Source: Lunularia cruciata (taxonomy: Eukaryota; Streptophyta; Marchantiopsida; Lunulariales; Lunulariaceae). From it: a stretch of 64,000 nucleotides of DNA. Position numbers and translations under genes: made by a program. The DNA is taken from the NCBI GenBank assembly GCA_948567375.1, contig OX419759.1:50693493-50757492 (forward strand). Reading direction: 5' to 3'. The notes under the pieces are model-generated. The model saw only the letters and a program-made list of their open reading frames with translations, did not search any database and had not been told where the DNA came from. Positions 23,641-35,098 of this stretch are shown piece after piece; within the stretch, counting starts at the first letter, position 1, and each line of letters opens with the position of its first letter.

Positions 23641-24084
23641 TATCATGCCATTTCTAGTATTGAACCTAGAATGCTCGGACTCTAGAGTACTAGCGTTGGT
23701 AATTAGAGGTATTTTGGCAATTACTCATAGACTACTTGTTGACAGTCAGATTTCATGTTTGGATTATTGACTACATGGTGGAGCTCACCATTACTTGCAC
23801 TATTCACACCGTTGGGTGTGTTGTTAGTAGGACCATTAGAGTTGGAGACCTAGGTCAAGATCAAGAGGTATACTTTTGAAGTTTAGCTCTAGAGAACTCA
23901 CTTTTTTGATGTTGAGCCTTTGAGTTCTTGGCCATGGTGGACAAAGGCCGATGAGTCTGACCTAGAGTCTCTTAGCTAGAATGAGTGTGGCTTGATTTTA
24001 ATCAATACCCAATTGTTGGTAGATTTTTGAGTGATAGATAATTGATCTGATTGAGTGCGATTCAAGTTGAGAATAAATTGATTA
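23641..24084 (+). mobile_element. Truncated 5' LTR of element A1
   Basis: It aligns with LTR A from about position 230 of 120-680 to its end (shared strings include ATGTTGAGCCTT and GGCCATGGTGGACA). The first about 120 bp of the LTR are missing. Confidence 0.8.
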
Positions 24085-24092
24085 TATCAGAG
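24085..24092 (+). other. Primer-binding-like site of A1
   Basis: TATCAGAG directly follows the LTR end and fits the core of TGGTATCAGAGC, the site complementary to the 3' end of initiator tRNA-Met that many plant LTR elements use. The first bases are changed. Confidence 0.55.
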
Positions 24093-25349
24093 AAGTGAGC
24101 TCTCTAAGGGAAATTGGGTGCAAGAATTGATGGTGTTTGTAGTATCTCCAAGCTTTGTTGATCATTGGTAGCTCAATCATGGTTCAGATTTTCCTTGAGA
24201 ATGATTGTGTGCAAAAGCTCTTTTGAATTGATGCAAATTTGGCAATGAGGCAGACGGTGTGTGGAAGCACTAGACAAATTTTCTTGAGAATAGAGTCAAT
24301 TTCAAACAGTAGTATTTGTTTTGAGCTCAAGAGGGGAAAGAAATTTAGTGCAAATTGAGCTCAAAGGGCAAAATTGAAGGTGGATTAGGGAACCCATTCC
24401 CATGAATTAGAGATTTGAAGATCCTCATCTTTTCAATTTGGCTCAAGTAGAGATTTAGTAAAGGATTGATTTGGTGGTTAGCCAACTCTAGGGATTTATG
24501 TCAAATTTTACATCATATTTATGTCAAATTTTGGTTTGAGTTGGAGAAGTTTGGCCAGATTTGGAAAGGGTTTGAAGTGGCAAGAAGAAAGGCCTCATTT
24601 GATTGAATTTCAATGTTTAGAGGTATAGGGCTATGAAGGCCTAGAAGGGCTAGCAAGCCAACTTCTTGGGGTGAGGCTAGCTAGTTTAGAGTATTTTTTG
24701 GTCATTGTTTGGCAAAATCTACCCACCTTGCTAGGTTGTGCGTATCAAGGTTTGAACCCTAGAACTTTGGTTCTTAGACTAGTGCACTAACCAACTAATC
24801 CACCTTCACTTGTTGTCTTAGTGATTGTTTCACTTATTCTATACATATGTAGCTTTGGCTAAGAGATATAGTTTGATCCCATTCTTGGTGATCCTAGTAG
24901 TTTAGGAAGTAGATAACTCATATTATGTCAAATGCCAAATAGTGCCAAAGTCAATCCCGTGTTGATTTATGAGATGGGGAGTTTTTGTTTAGATTTCTTG
25001 TCATTGGACCCCCTCCATTCTCTATTTCCTATTTGTGCACTATGCTTGTGAGGTGCCTTGACTTTAGAATGTTGGTGCTATGGTGTGTTCTTGATAGTGA
25101 GGCTGGAGTGATGACCAATCAAACTACCTATGTTTCTCTCAAGTGAAGCAAGAAGTGATGACATGCAAATTGTGAGAGTGCAAAATTGGATGGTAGGTTA
25201 CATGTTGCCTTTTCCCCTAGTGTAGTTTTCATAGTCAAAGCTACATTAGTGGGTGATGTTTGGTTGGTGTTGGCACTTGGTGATGATTCTTGGTAGGGTA
25301 CTTGTGGTGGTTACGGTGGCGGTTTGCAATTTATGATTACTTTGTCACA
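24093..25349 (+). mobile_element. A1 leader region
   Basis: Untranslated leader between the PBS and the gag start. I see no coding frame of note. Confidence 0.45.
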
Positions 25350-25966
25350 ATGGAGTTCTTTGGGGATTCTAGAGGAGATAGCACTACAATACACAATGGG
25401 TTTACTTGAAGTGGCGCTCAATATCAATCTATAGCTTAGGTCTCAATGAGAGAGGAGATTGATTCTGAGTTGGAGTTTGACACAAGAGTTGATTCAATTG
25501 AAAGTGCATGTGATGTGTTTGCACCATTATTGTGGGACATGGACAAGATTTATGGGACCTCCAAAGGCCCTAGACATTGCTCTGGTATAGTGGGTACCAT
25601 TGAGTTGGATGACTTCATCTAAGAGTTTGATAGTTGGTGTGATTTATGGCAAATACAGAACTTGACTTTTTTCATGGCATGGAAGGAGTTGTTTCAACAC
25701 ATGGAGGGTCCACCAATGGATGAGTATCATGAGTTCAAGAGAGCTCACTTGGAGGAGATTGAGCTATGGAGATAGTATTGGTCTTTGAACTATGTCTCCA
25801 TCCCTTCATGCTTGGTTTCTAGGGGTAGATTGGTAGTGCCCATGGGTTCTAGCTTTAGTAGCATTGGTGGATCTCTTGGAGATGGTGCACTACAAGTGGA
25901 GGTACCACTATAGGAGGTGGTGGATTTCTTCCAATGTTTGAGGTAGAACTATCAAGGAGTGTGGAC
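25350..25966 (+). pseudogene. A1 gag, first part
   Basis: One frame runs from ATG at 25350 to 25966 with about half a dozen in-frame stops and no frameshift; it starts MEFFGDSRGD and holds strings such as FMAWKELFQHMEGPP. Gag would build the particle. The frame is cut by the solo LTR B at 25967 and resumes after it. Confidence 0.65.
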
Positions 25967-26659
25967 TGTGAGCCGGCCTGTCTCTCACTCAAGATGAACC
26001 TCTGATGGCTATTTTGGTAGTGCACCATGGACTAAGAAGGCAAGGAACCCAAACTCCATCATACTCCTCCAAGGCTAACACTCCAAGACTCAAGACATTG
26101 CTCACTAGAGAACTCAAGGAGAGAGAGATAGTTGCAAATGAAAGGATGATGAGTACCTCCTCACCCCTTGTTTATATACTTGTGAAATAGTTACATACCA
26201 AAGTTACTAATTACTGTAGTAACTCAAGTTACTAGACTAAAAGTCAAGTAAAGTCAAAAAGTAGAAAGGAATATCCATTCACATGGGCATATTCCTCTAA
26301 GCATGTGGTCTTATCTTGACCCAACCACTAAGTCAAGGATTCCTTCACATGGGCTATCCTTGGACTAAAGAAGAATCTAAAATAAAAAAGGCTTGCGGGC
26401 CCAAGAGTTCTCAACTCTTTCCTCAAAGCCAAACACCTAGGAATAATACCAAGTCAACACACTAAAATCCAAAATAGTGGTGCTCATCTTTTCTACTTCC
26501 TCTAAAGTAAGGTCCCCTCTATCTTAGCTATGACTAACTTTAGCTAACCATGACTAATATAGAACCATCCTTTATCTCTATATAAATAATATCTCTTAAG
26601 TACTTGTAATACCAAGCTAAATATCACAATACCACACACATGCACAAATGGGTGTTACA
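25967..26659 (-). mobile_element. Solo LTR of family B
   Basis: 693 bp with TG...CA ends (in minus orientation TGTAACACCC ... GGCTCACA). It interrupts the A1 gag frame, which continues on both sides. The flanking 4 bp are GGAC (25963-25966) and GGAT (26660-26663), a likely 4-bp target duplication with one change. A TATA-like TATTTATATAG lies inside on the minus strand. It is very close in sequence to 36657-37348. Confidence 0.85.
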
Positions 26660-26913
26660 GGATTGACAAGCTAAGGAGCTTGCAGGAGATCCAATGGAAG
26701 GTTGGAGGGAGCCTACACGAGGCATACACTTGCATGAGACAACTGATCAATTTTAATCAAGGAATTGCTGCGGCTCAAGCAATCCAAATTTTGGTATGGG
26801 ATACTTGACATGGAGTTGCAACATAGAGTCCATGATGCTACATTGTTACATGTTACTTTGCCTACTTTGGCAATGGTCTTTGGTTTGGTTGAGCATATTG
26901 AGCTCAACATGGT
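26660..26913 (+). pseudogene. A1 gag, second part
   Basis: The gag frame resumes after the solo LTR B and, with one frameshift, reads to N-M-V at the C1 insertion point; the strings FWYGILDMELQHRVHDA and LPTLAMVFGLVEHIELN are legible. The last five bases ATGGT are the left copy of the C1 target duplication. Confidence 0.65.
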
Positions 26914-27275
26914 TGTAAAAGACCAAGACCAAGGAGAGAAATAGGAGAATGGAAGCTCACATTGGGATGCTTGAATGAGGGAAAGTTCCAAATGCCTAGC
27001 ATGAACTTTGGCTTTGGTATTTATAGGTAGCATACAAAGCCCTTGAGAAGCTTCTTAAGAAGCTTCCTTCTAGAAGCTGCCTACTTGGCATGCAAGCTAA
27101 GCTAAGCTAGTTAGAAGCTTCTTTCTAGAAGCTACCTGCTTAGGGTGCAAGTTAACTAGTTGGGAAGCTTCCCAAGAAGCTTCCTAGATGCTTCTAAGAA
27201 TGTTCTAGGCTAATTTGGCTTATTCTCTACTTTGTTAGCCTTACTAACTACATCGCTAAACTCCATATTGTTACA
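26914..27275 (-). mobile_element. 3' LTR of C1
   Basis: 362 bp, reading TGTAACAATATGG ... TTTTACA on the minus strand. It contains a TATAAATA-type box and several GAAGCTTC dyads, including TTCTAGAA. It is shorter than the partner LTR because one repeat module is missing. Confidence 0.9.
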
Positions 27276-27288
27276 TATTCCCCCACCG
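27276..27288 (-). other. Polypurine tract of C1
   Basis: On the minus strand GGTGGGGGAATA stands immediately before the 3' LTR. It also encodes the last glycines of the polyprotein, after the chromodomain. Confidence 0.85.
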
Positions 27289-28860
27289 CTAGTTGGTGAC
27301 GTTCTCATCGTCATTGAAGCTTCAAACTCCTAGATGGCCGTTTGTGCATTCTAGAGGTGAGAAAGAGGTTCCCATGTGGCATCATGAAGGGGATACTCTT
27401 TCCAAAGGACCTTGTACTCCATATGTTGTTAGTGTCCGCATTGGATATGGCAATGCACAAGGATACGAACAACTTTGTACTCCTCATGATCATTGATAGG
27501 AAAAAAAAGAGGGGTTAGGAACAAAAGGTTTCAACTTGGAAACATGAAAGACAAGATGGATGCGCATATGATAAGGCAAGGCAAGTTGGTAAGCAACAAG
27601 AGAGACAATTTAGATGACATGAAAAGGTCCTATTCAATTAGGGGCAAGTTTATGAACTTGGGTATCAAGTGAGAGGGGTAGATTACTAGAGGATAGCATA
27701 ACTTTATCACCAACTTTAAAGGTGAGATCATGACAATGGTGGTCTGCATATTGTTTTTGATTATTTCAAGCAACAAGGAGGTGAGATTTGGCTTGTTGGA
27801 GAGATTTGGATACAATGGTCAAGAAGGTTGAAGTATGAGGGACTTGAGACAGAGGAGGAGCAAGAAGAGAATCTAGGATAAGCGGATCTTGGCCAAAATT
27901 GAGAAAGAAAGGAGAGAATCCGGTGCTTGCTTGTTTAGAATTGTTGTATGCAAACTCCACAACTGCAAGACATTCATCCCAATCGGTATGAAGAATGTTG
28001 ACGAAGGCTCAAAGCATATCTTCCAAGGTATGATTGGCACATTCAATTTGTCCATCAATTTGAGGATGATATGCTATGGACAAAGCAAATTTGGTGCCAA
28101 ATATTTGGAAGAAGGCTTGCCAAAACTTTCCGGTGAAGCAAGGATCACGGTCAGAGATGAGTACATGTGGTATCCCATGATGTTTGAATACATTATTGAA
28201 GTAGAGTTGCGCCAAGGTTGGAGCATCCACAGTATCAACCGTTGGTGCCAAATGGATTTTCTTACTAAGCTTATCCACAAACACCACAATTGTTGTATGA
28301 CCTTGTTGTGTCTTGGGCAAGGAGGTGATGAGATCTAAGCTCATATGTTCCCAACGAGTAGTTGGAATGGGAAGTGGCTGAAGGAGCCCACTTGGCTTCT
28401 GGTTACTAGCCTTGTTGCATTGACAACTCTCACACAATCAAACAAACTCTTGAATATCTTGTGTCATGTTAAGCCACCACCATTGGCATTGGAGGGTACC
28501 CAAGGTCTTGTCCACCCCCATGTGACCAACTATCGGTAGATCATGGGCTTCTTGAAGGCATACAAGTCGAAGATCACCTTTGGCTGGAACATAGATTTGG
28601 TCCGCATGGAATAGAAGGCCTTCCTTGAAGGAGAAGGTGTTATACTTCTTATCGCCTTCTGTCAAACAACCATGTACCATTTGGAAGAAGGGATCTTGTT
28701 GTAGAGCTGACCAAAACTTTTTATGGACCTTAAGGTCAAGCGACACCGTCGTTATTGCCATTGTGATGAGAGGAAGAGATTTCAAATCAGGTCTTTGTGA
28801 TAGAGCATCAAGGATGACATGGAACCAACCTGGTTTGGACTCAAGTTTGATGTCAAACAA
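27289..28860 (-). pseudogene. C1 integrase with C-terminal chromodomain
   Basis: Reading the minus strand from 28860: the N-terminal zinc part (28438-28560, V-G-H-M-G-V-D-K, then C-E-S-C), the catalytic core at 28009-28437 with DLITSLPK, LISDRDPCF (second acidic site) and GQIECANHTL (catalytic glutamate), then 27766-27960 with YNNSKQASTGFSPF. A broken linker leads to a chromodomain at about 27310-27430: EYKVLWKEYPLHDATWEP and, after a stop, E-F-E-A. Chromodomains steer integration of chromoviruses toward marked heterochromatin; both aromatic positions expected near the start of the fold lie in damaged sequence. Stops break the frame. Confidence 0.88.
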
Positions 28861-30360
28861 TTGGAATTGCTCTTCCCATTGATGATGTCAACTCTTCATG
28901 TGTTCCAAGTGTAAGGTCTGCAACAATGGCTTGTGATCAGTTTGCATGATCACATGTTTCCCCAAGAGATAATGCCTCCATACCTTGGTGGCATATACCC
29001 TTGCAAGTTGTTCCCAATCTCAAGCAAAGTAATTTCTTTCAGTTGTATTTAGTCAGCGAGACACAAAGGCAATGAGATGTAGTCCATCTAGGAATTCTTG
29101 TTGCAATATAGCTCCAATTGCAAAGTTAGAAGCATCAAAATCAACCACACAAGGTAGTTGAGGATCATATGGTTGAAGAATGGGTCTTGAAGACACCATA
29201 TGCTTTAACTTCTGGAATGCTTCTTCATGCTTGGTGGTCCACTGGAAACTCTAGTTCTTTCCCAAGAGGTCAGTCAATGGTGCAGCCACATGAGCATAAT
29301 AGTGGATGAACCATTGGTAAAAACTGGCCAATCCATTGAACGCCCATACTTTTGTAGCATCCTTTGGGGTAGGCCAATCAATAATGGCCTTGATTTTCTC
29401 TTCTTCCATCTTGATCCCCTCTGATGAGATCTTATGACCCAAGAAGGTAACCTCCTTTTGCTAAAAGGCACACTTTGATTTCTTGTAGTAAAATTTCCAT
29501 TGTCATAGTCATCTTAGGACTTTTTGCACATGATTCATGTATTCAGCCTCTATCCTACTATAGATTAAGATATCATCCAAGAACACCACCATGGACCAAT
29601 CCAACACTCCATCCAACACTCAATGCATCTAATCCATGAAGACCACTAGAGCATTAGTGAGTCCAAAAGGTAGAACTCTCCACTTGAAATGTCCATACCT
29701 TGTGCGAAAGGTAGTCTTTTGCACATCTTCTCTATCAATAGGAATTTGCCAATAGCCGCTGCAAAGATCTAACTTAGAAAGGTAACATGCTCTACTTGGT
29801 TGATCAAGCAAGTCATCAATCCAAAGCAAGGGATAAACATTCTTCACGGTTTGCTTATTGAGCCCACGATAATCAATACAAAAACAAAGTCCTCCATCCT
29901 TCTTTGGAACAAATAGTACCAATGTTCCGCAAGGAGATGTACTATGTTGTATGAAGTCCTTCTCCAAAAATTCTATAAGTGTTGTTTGCAACTCCTCTAA
30001 CTCCTTTGGTGAGAGCCAATAGATTGGTCTACTCACTGGTGTACTCCTTGGCAATAACTCAATCTTGAAGGGCATACCTTGATTGGAGGGTAATCCCTTT
30101 GGCAGATCATTTGGAAACATGTCCGCAAACTCTTGAACTATTTGATCATCCACTGCTTGATGAGGCTCTTGACCCTCCTTAGGTTGTTCTTGTGCAATTG
30201 GCTTGATCGACACCGCAAATACAAACTTATCTTCCTCCAAAGCTTGCTCTATGGCTGCTTTACTAACCAACTTCCCTTCCAAGGACTCATCTCTCCTCCA
30301 AGCTTGCTCCATGGTTGCCTTCTTGGAAAACTTCCCACCCTTGGATGCATCTCTCTGCAA
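28861..30360 (-). pseudogene. C1 reverse transcriptase and RNase H
   Basis: 29629-30360 is open for 243 codons and holds the RT entry ([17 protein letters not shown]), [19 protein letters not shown] and [11 protein letters not shown]. The catalytic box reads F-L-D-D at about 29575 in the next frame. 29251-29442 gives the connection (GLASFYQWFIHYYAHVAAPL), and 28865-29250 the RNase H, in broken frames with a D-H-K-P-L string. This is the normal order of a Ty3/gypsy pol. Confidence 0.9.
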
Positions 30361-30363
30361 GGT

Positions 30364-30843
30364 TCACTCTATGGCTACCTTCTCGATAAACTTCTTGTCT
30401 TGGGACTGACTATTCTTAGGTGTCTTACTCAGAGGTGCCAGACAACCTAGTTGGAAATTCCTACCTTGGTGTTGTACTTGAATTTGTCGTTGGGTCCAAT
30501 CAAATTGAACCTTATGACATTCAAGCCAAAGTAGACCCAGAATGATATCATAGTGTAGAGGTGCCACAACAAACCTCATACACTCCAAATACTCCTTCCC
30601 AATCTTGAAGGTAACAGGATGTGAGGTACAAAATGTAGAACCCTGTCTACCATCCACCATCATCAATCTACTTCCAATCACTGGCTTGATAGGAATACCC
30701 AATTCCTTTATTACTTGCATAGACATACAATTCTCTGAACTTCCAAAATCAACCAAAATCCTACAACCCCGATTAGATATTGTACCTTGCAAGTGAAGCA
30801 AACTTGCATAGGTCAAGCCTTCAATCCCATTGGAACTAATCAA
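30364..30843 (-). pseudogene. C1 aspartic protease
   Basis: 159 open codons in retropepsin layout: ILVDFGSSENCM at the active site, later MRFVVAPLHYDIILGLLWL, matching the conserved I-L-G-x-x-W-L segment. The active-site triplet is D-F-G, not D-S/T-G. The same D-F-G is present in the fragment at 784-931, so it may be a family feature and not damage. Confidence 0.8.
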
Positions 30844-32050
30844 GCTCCCAATAGGTGACTCAAAATCTCCTATTGGTATTCTTTGTTTCCCTGATCATTT
30901 TGTTCCACAAACTCCATTTGGGCAACTTGTCAAGGTCGCTCACTCCTAAGTGGACATTCAACAATGCAATGTCCAACTTGGTGACAATAAAAGCAACCTT
31001 GATTTTGTTGCAATCTCTCTCTATCCGATGTACCAAGTGGTCTCTATTGGATAGCATCAATCTCCATTGGTGCTGGTTCTTCCACTCGTGCTAGTTCTTC
31101 CACTCGTGCGTAGTGTACTGGTAGGCTTTGTGTAGGTTGAGGTCGAGACCAAGTTGTTGCAACCAAGGAATCAAAACGCTCAGCCAATTGCATGGCTTCT
31201 TCTATGTTTTGTGGCTCCCGCATGGTCACCTCCAATTTGGTTTGTGACTTCAATCCTCGTACAAATCAATCCAGAACTTCACCTTCTTGAATATCTAGAA
31301 TTTGCATGATGATGTTCTGAAATTGTGTGATGTAGCTCCTTATTGAGCCAATTTACTTCAACTCCACCAATTTATCTCTTGTGGCTTGGGTGGCATTTAT
31401 AGTTTGAAATTGACCAAATATTGCATCCTTGAATTCTACCCATGTCAAAATTGGTGCAACAATCTGTCGTTCAGCTTGCTCTTCTTGGAATTACCACCAA
31501 AGTTTTGCCACACTATCCAATTGGCTAGAAGCTAAGAGAATTTGTTTCTTCTTGTCTTGAAGATTGGTGGCTTCAAAGTAACATTTGCAGTCAAACACAA
31601 AATTCTCCACCATGCCTAGAAGATTCTTGCCTTCAAACACCTTGGGTTTTGGAAATCAAATGCAATCTTCTCCATCTTGAACTAGCGTTCTCTCTATATG
31701 TTCTTGTCGTTGCTGGTCTTGTTCATCCAACAATCTAGTAAGATGCTCAATTTGTTGTTGCATTGCATGGATAACATCCAAAATTACCGCCATAGCTACT
31801 ACTCTATTCCACTACTCTCAATTTATCTAATTGATTAACACATACTTACAACACATCCACTATTCTTCATAAGTAACAACCAAAAGTATCAAGGGTTCCT
31901 CAAACACGGTGATCATATGCAAAAAATCTTGCCCAAAGCGCAAGGTGATGAATTGTGTGAAATGATACTTGGGTAATATCTAGACATGAAAATCCCAATG
32001 GTTTGGCGGGAGTGATTTGGTGGTCCATAAATTTTATCCATCCCATTCTT
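30844..32050 (-). pseudogene. C1 gag with intact CCHC zinc knuckle
   Basis: An intact knuckle CFYCHQVGHCIVEC lies at 30954-30995 (CX2CX4HX4C). Upstream, 31044-31253 is an open stretch ending in an acidic/proline-rich part, and 31260-31800 gives broken gag helices. The start is near 31790-32020 but not certain. Confidence 0.75.
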
Positions 32051-32063
32051 GCTCTTATACCAA
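32051..32063 (-). other. Primer-binding site of C1
   Basis: On the minus strand TTGGTATAAGAGC follows the 5' LTR; it differs by one base from the initiator tRNA-Met type TGGTATCAGAGC. Confidence 0.85.
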
Positions 32064-32477
32064 TGTAAAGACCAAGACCAAGGAGAGAAATAGGAGAATG
32101 GAAGCTCATATTGGGACACTTGAATGAGGGAAAACTTCAAATGCCTAGCATGAGCTTTGGCTTTGGTATTTATAAGTAGCATACAAAGCCCTTGAGAAGC
32201 TTCTCAAGAAGCTTCATTGAGTCGCTTTCTTAGAGTGCAAGCCAAGTTAATTAGGAAGTTTCTCAAGAAGCTTCTTTCTAGAAGCCGTCTACTTGGCGTG
32301 CAAGCTAAGCTAGTTAGAAGCTTTTTTCTAGAAGCTACCTACTTGGGGCGCAAGTTAACTAATTAGGAAGCTTCCCAAGAAGCTTCCTAAATGTTTCTAG
32401 AATATTCTAGGCTAATTTGGCTTATTCTCTACTTTGTTAGCCTTACTAACTACGTCGCTAAACTCCATATTGTTACA
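32064..32477 (-). mobile_element. 5' LTR of C1
   Basis: 414 bp, TGTAACAATATGG ... TTTACA on the minus strand. It carries an extra repeat module compared with the 3' LTR and several GAAGCTTC/TTCTAGAA dyads upstream of its TATA-like box. Confidence 0.9.
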
Positions 32478-33690
32478 ATGGTGGAGGAGAGAGTGGTGAC
32501 ATTTGGATTTGGTAGGGAGATCTCATCCATAACTGTTATTTCTTCTAGAGTCTAGCAAAGTGCACCATGGCATGTTAATTTTTGAGGATAGGATGGACAG
32601 CCTACATCTTGTGGAGCGAGTGGAGTGCATAGTGTAGCTAGACCCTTACCTTCATTTTTTGGTCAACAACAACCAATGAATGGTGGTGTTGCTTGTTGGA
32701 ATTTTAGTGGACCTCACCATAGGAGAGAATGCACTCAGAGAAATGGATTTGATACCTTTAGTGCATCTCAGCTGGCATAAAGACAATGTGACCATTACCA
32801 CAAATTTGGTCACACTAGTGATCAATGCTTTGACCTACACTCGGAGTTACAGAGTGGAAGAACTGCTATGGCAAGTGGTAGAGGAACTTGAGGTCATGGA
32901 GGACAAGGTGGTAGAGGATTCACACTTAGTAGGCGTGCAATACATGCACTTACTTCTGATATAGCCATGGCTACTTGGATTGAGCAGTTGGAGTAGAGAT
33001 TGGCTAACATGGCCATAGCTCAAAGGAGATCAAATTTGGTGTTGAGGCTTCGACCTCATATGTTGGTGATAGAGATGTCTTGGACTTCATCTGTGGAGCA
33101 AAATAGGTGGATGCATCTACCATAGTGAATAAAAGTGCATTTCATGCTTTAGAGCTTAATGGAGCATCAATGGAGTTGGATCCACAAAGAGGAGAGGTTG
33201 GTAGACAAGATAGACTTCCCTTGTCTTTTACACTCTTTGAGGCACTACAGATGACATCCATGGCTCCTAGATGTCCAAGTGCATGTGTTGTAGGTGGTGA
33301 TGAGATGCATGATAGACTACCTACTAGTCAACCATCTACTACTACACCAATTGAGTCTAGCTCAATGTTAAGAGTGACTTAGTTGATTATGTGCTTCCTT
33401 TTATTCTCAGCCGGTAACATGTTTATATTGGAATTTGATCCAATCCTAGTGTTTTGGTTGGTTTCCATCCTTTGTGATAGTAGGGATGATGTGGTTCTTG
33501 CTTCTAGAGCAGAAGTGGTTGATAGTGGAACTAACTTGGTTGAAGAGCATAGGATCCGCTTAACAACTAGTGGTTTATGGCAAGCAATAGCAGCTAGATT
33601 GGAGGAGTTACCAACTAGACCGGCCTTTGAGCAAGTGTGGATTACAATTGAAGTTGTATTATTGGATAACTAGAGGAGGATTTTATGTTT
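32478..33690 (+). pseudogene. A1 gag, third part, with damaged zinc knuckle
   Basis: After the C1 insertion the gag frame goes on with EERVVTFGFGREIS. At 32787-32828 the frame reads CDHYHKFGHTSDQC, an exact CX2CX4HX4C layout except that the second cysteine is tyrosine, a single G-to-A change. Downstream (33000-33690) a Ser/Thr-rich linker leads to the protease, with open stretches at 33107-33382 and 33383-33673. Confidence 0.7.
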
Positions 33691-34419
33691 TGTGGAACCT
33701 TTAAGGAAGGTCTATACACCATAAAGGGTCTTACATAGACTCTGGTGCACAACCTCTTATGTTGGAAAAAGTTGCAATTGTCGTTCTAGAGTATGGAAGA
33801 TAGATATGGAGAGTGTCCACTTTAGATCCAAACATCTCTAGGAGGTGGTTTTATGTAGTGCATCATATGTGGAGAGCTCACCATCTAGATTCAGCCTAGT
33901 CATTTGATTGATCCAGATCCAGCCTAGTCATTTGATTTGAGCTCTATGGTGAGAGCTTAAGCCATTGTGACAATAGTTGAGTCATATGATGTGTTAGTTT
34001 GGAGAGTAGTGTTATACCCTATGGGTTTTAGTATTGACTATTGGGAGGAGATAGCCTCCTATAGACCAGGTTGGAAGTCAAGTGAGGAATGGATATGTTG
34101 CCTACCAGTATGCTTAGTAGTGGTAGTCTTGGCTCACTACAATTTGGGACCATAATGACATCAATTTCAACTTTCAATGGTTCTATTACTTGGCATGGTG
34201 AATTATAAGGAGAGGAAAGCCCATGTTTACAATACTCTAGTACTAGAGGATATCACTTAAATTTGGAGTCCAAGTGGATCATTCCATCCACCTTGGATGT
34301 TCCATTGTGGAGTTTAGGGGAGGCATTACAACAACATGTGGATCAACTAGTGCAATAGGCTTGGAATGGAGCCTTTGTAACACCATGAAACCAATGTGAG
34401 AATGAGCCTTAAGAGTCAA
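33691..34419 (+). pseudogene. A1 aspartic protease and conserved linker
   Basis: The active site YIDSGAQPLML has DSGA at 33738-33749. About 230 bp further (33967-34155) a 62-codon open stretch reads SYDVLVWRVVLYPMGFSIDY, which I cannot assign to a domain; it lies between protease and methyltransferase. Stops surround both. Confidence 0.7.
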
Positions 34420-34880
34420 TTACCTTGATCTCTTTGGACACCACACTCATTGCTTGGCAGTATCCAATAGAGGGAGTATGCCTATTAGAGTTTTTTGGTG
34501 GGATTAGCACTAGACTAGCTAAGGTACTATAGGCGGGTATATGAGTACAGAGGTACTTGTATGTGGAGAGAGATGAGACTACTAGGCTAGTCTCTCTACA
34601 TCATGTGGCACACTTTGGTGTGTTTTGGGAGATGTTATGTATACTACAACATCTCTAGGTTCATCAGTCCATTCTATAGCTTAGATTTTGGAGAACATCC
34701 CTTTGATGGGTGATTCTTGCACCCAAGTGGTAACGACACATTAGGTCCAGTTGTGGATAGGACTTTCCATGTTGTTGGATGAATCTAGAGTGGGATCATG
34801 ATCATGTCTTCATTTTTGGTGGATGAACCTATTACCCAAAGAGGTTCTATAGTGTGCTTATGATAAGCATCATGTTGGCT
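34420..34880 (+). pseudogene. A1 C5-cytosine DNA methyltransferase domain, N-terminal half
   Basis: One frame gives motif I LLEFFGGIST (34482-34511), then RYLYVERDETTR with the acidic position expected to touch the cofactor (ERDET, 34566-34580), then FWEMLCILQHL (34623-34655). After a frame change come the motif VI string ILENIPLMGD (34685-34714) and HFWWMNLLP (34811-34837), the counterpart of the R-x-R-Y-F-W-G-N-L-P region of DNMT3 enzymes. The P-C-Q catalytic loop (motif IV), expected between ERDET and FWEML, is missing: the two are joined at about 34610 as if about 60-80 codons were deleted. The C-terminal motifs are found inverted at 37349-37810. Such enzymes add methyl groups to cytosine C5. 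As it stands the domain is inactive. Confidence 0.75.
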
Positions 34881-34894
34881 GAGCATTGCTCCCA

Positions 34895-35098
34895 GCTCCA
34901 ACATACTCTAGTCAGTGTGAAACTGAAATGGTTGTCCTCTAATCAAGCTCCAACATACTCTAGTCAGTGTGAACCTGAAATGGTTGTCCTCTAATCAAGC
35001 TCCAACATACTCCAATCAATGTGAACCTGAAATGGTTGTCCTCTAATCAAGCTCCAACATACTCCAGTCAATGTGAACTTGAAACGGTTGACCTCTAA
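34895..35098. repeat. Four tandem copies of a 52-bp unit at the inversion edge
   Basis: Units start at 34895, 34947, 34999 and 35051 with GCTCCAACATACTC and differ at a few bases. The fourth copy lies in the RT/RNase H border of the inverted segment; the others are amplified from it. 52 is not a multiple of three, so the expansion breaks the frame. Confidence 0.9.

Larger units (their letters stand above)
26914..32477 (-). mobile_element. Complete family C chromovirus (Ty3/gypsy) C1
   Basis: LTRs at 26914-27275 and 32064-32477 end in TG...CA. A PBS follows the 5' LTR and a polypurine tract precedes the 3' LTR. The insertion is flanked by the perfect 5-bp duplication ATGGT (26909-26913 and 32478-32482). 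The minus strand reads gag, CCHC, protease, RT, RNase H, integrase and chromodomain. LTRs agree at roughly nine in ten aligned positions by eye, apart from an indel of about 50 bp, so it is clearly younger than the A1 element it sits in. Frames have several stops, so it is no longer autonomous. Confidence 0.92.

Noticed and set aside
34895-35098. Regular repeats considered as a CRISPR array
   Set aside because: The units are directly adjacent without unique spacers, lie in a eukaryotic retroelement, and derive from the RT border.
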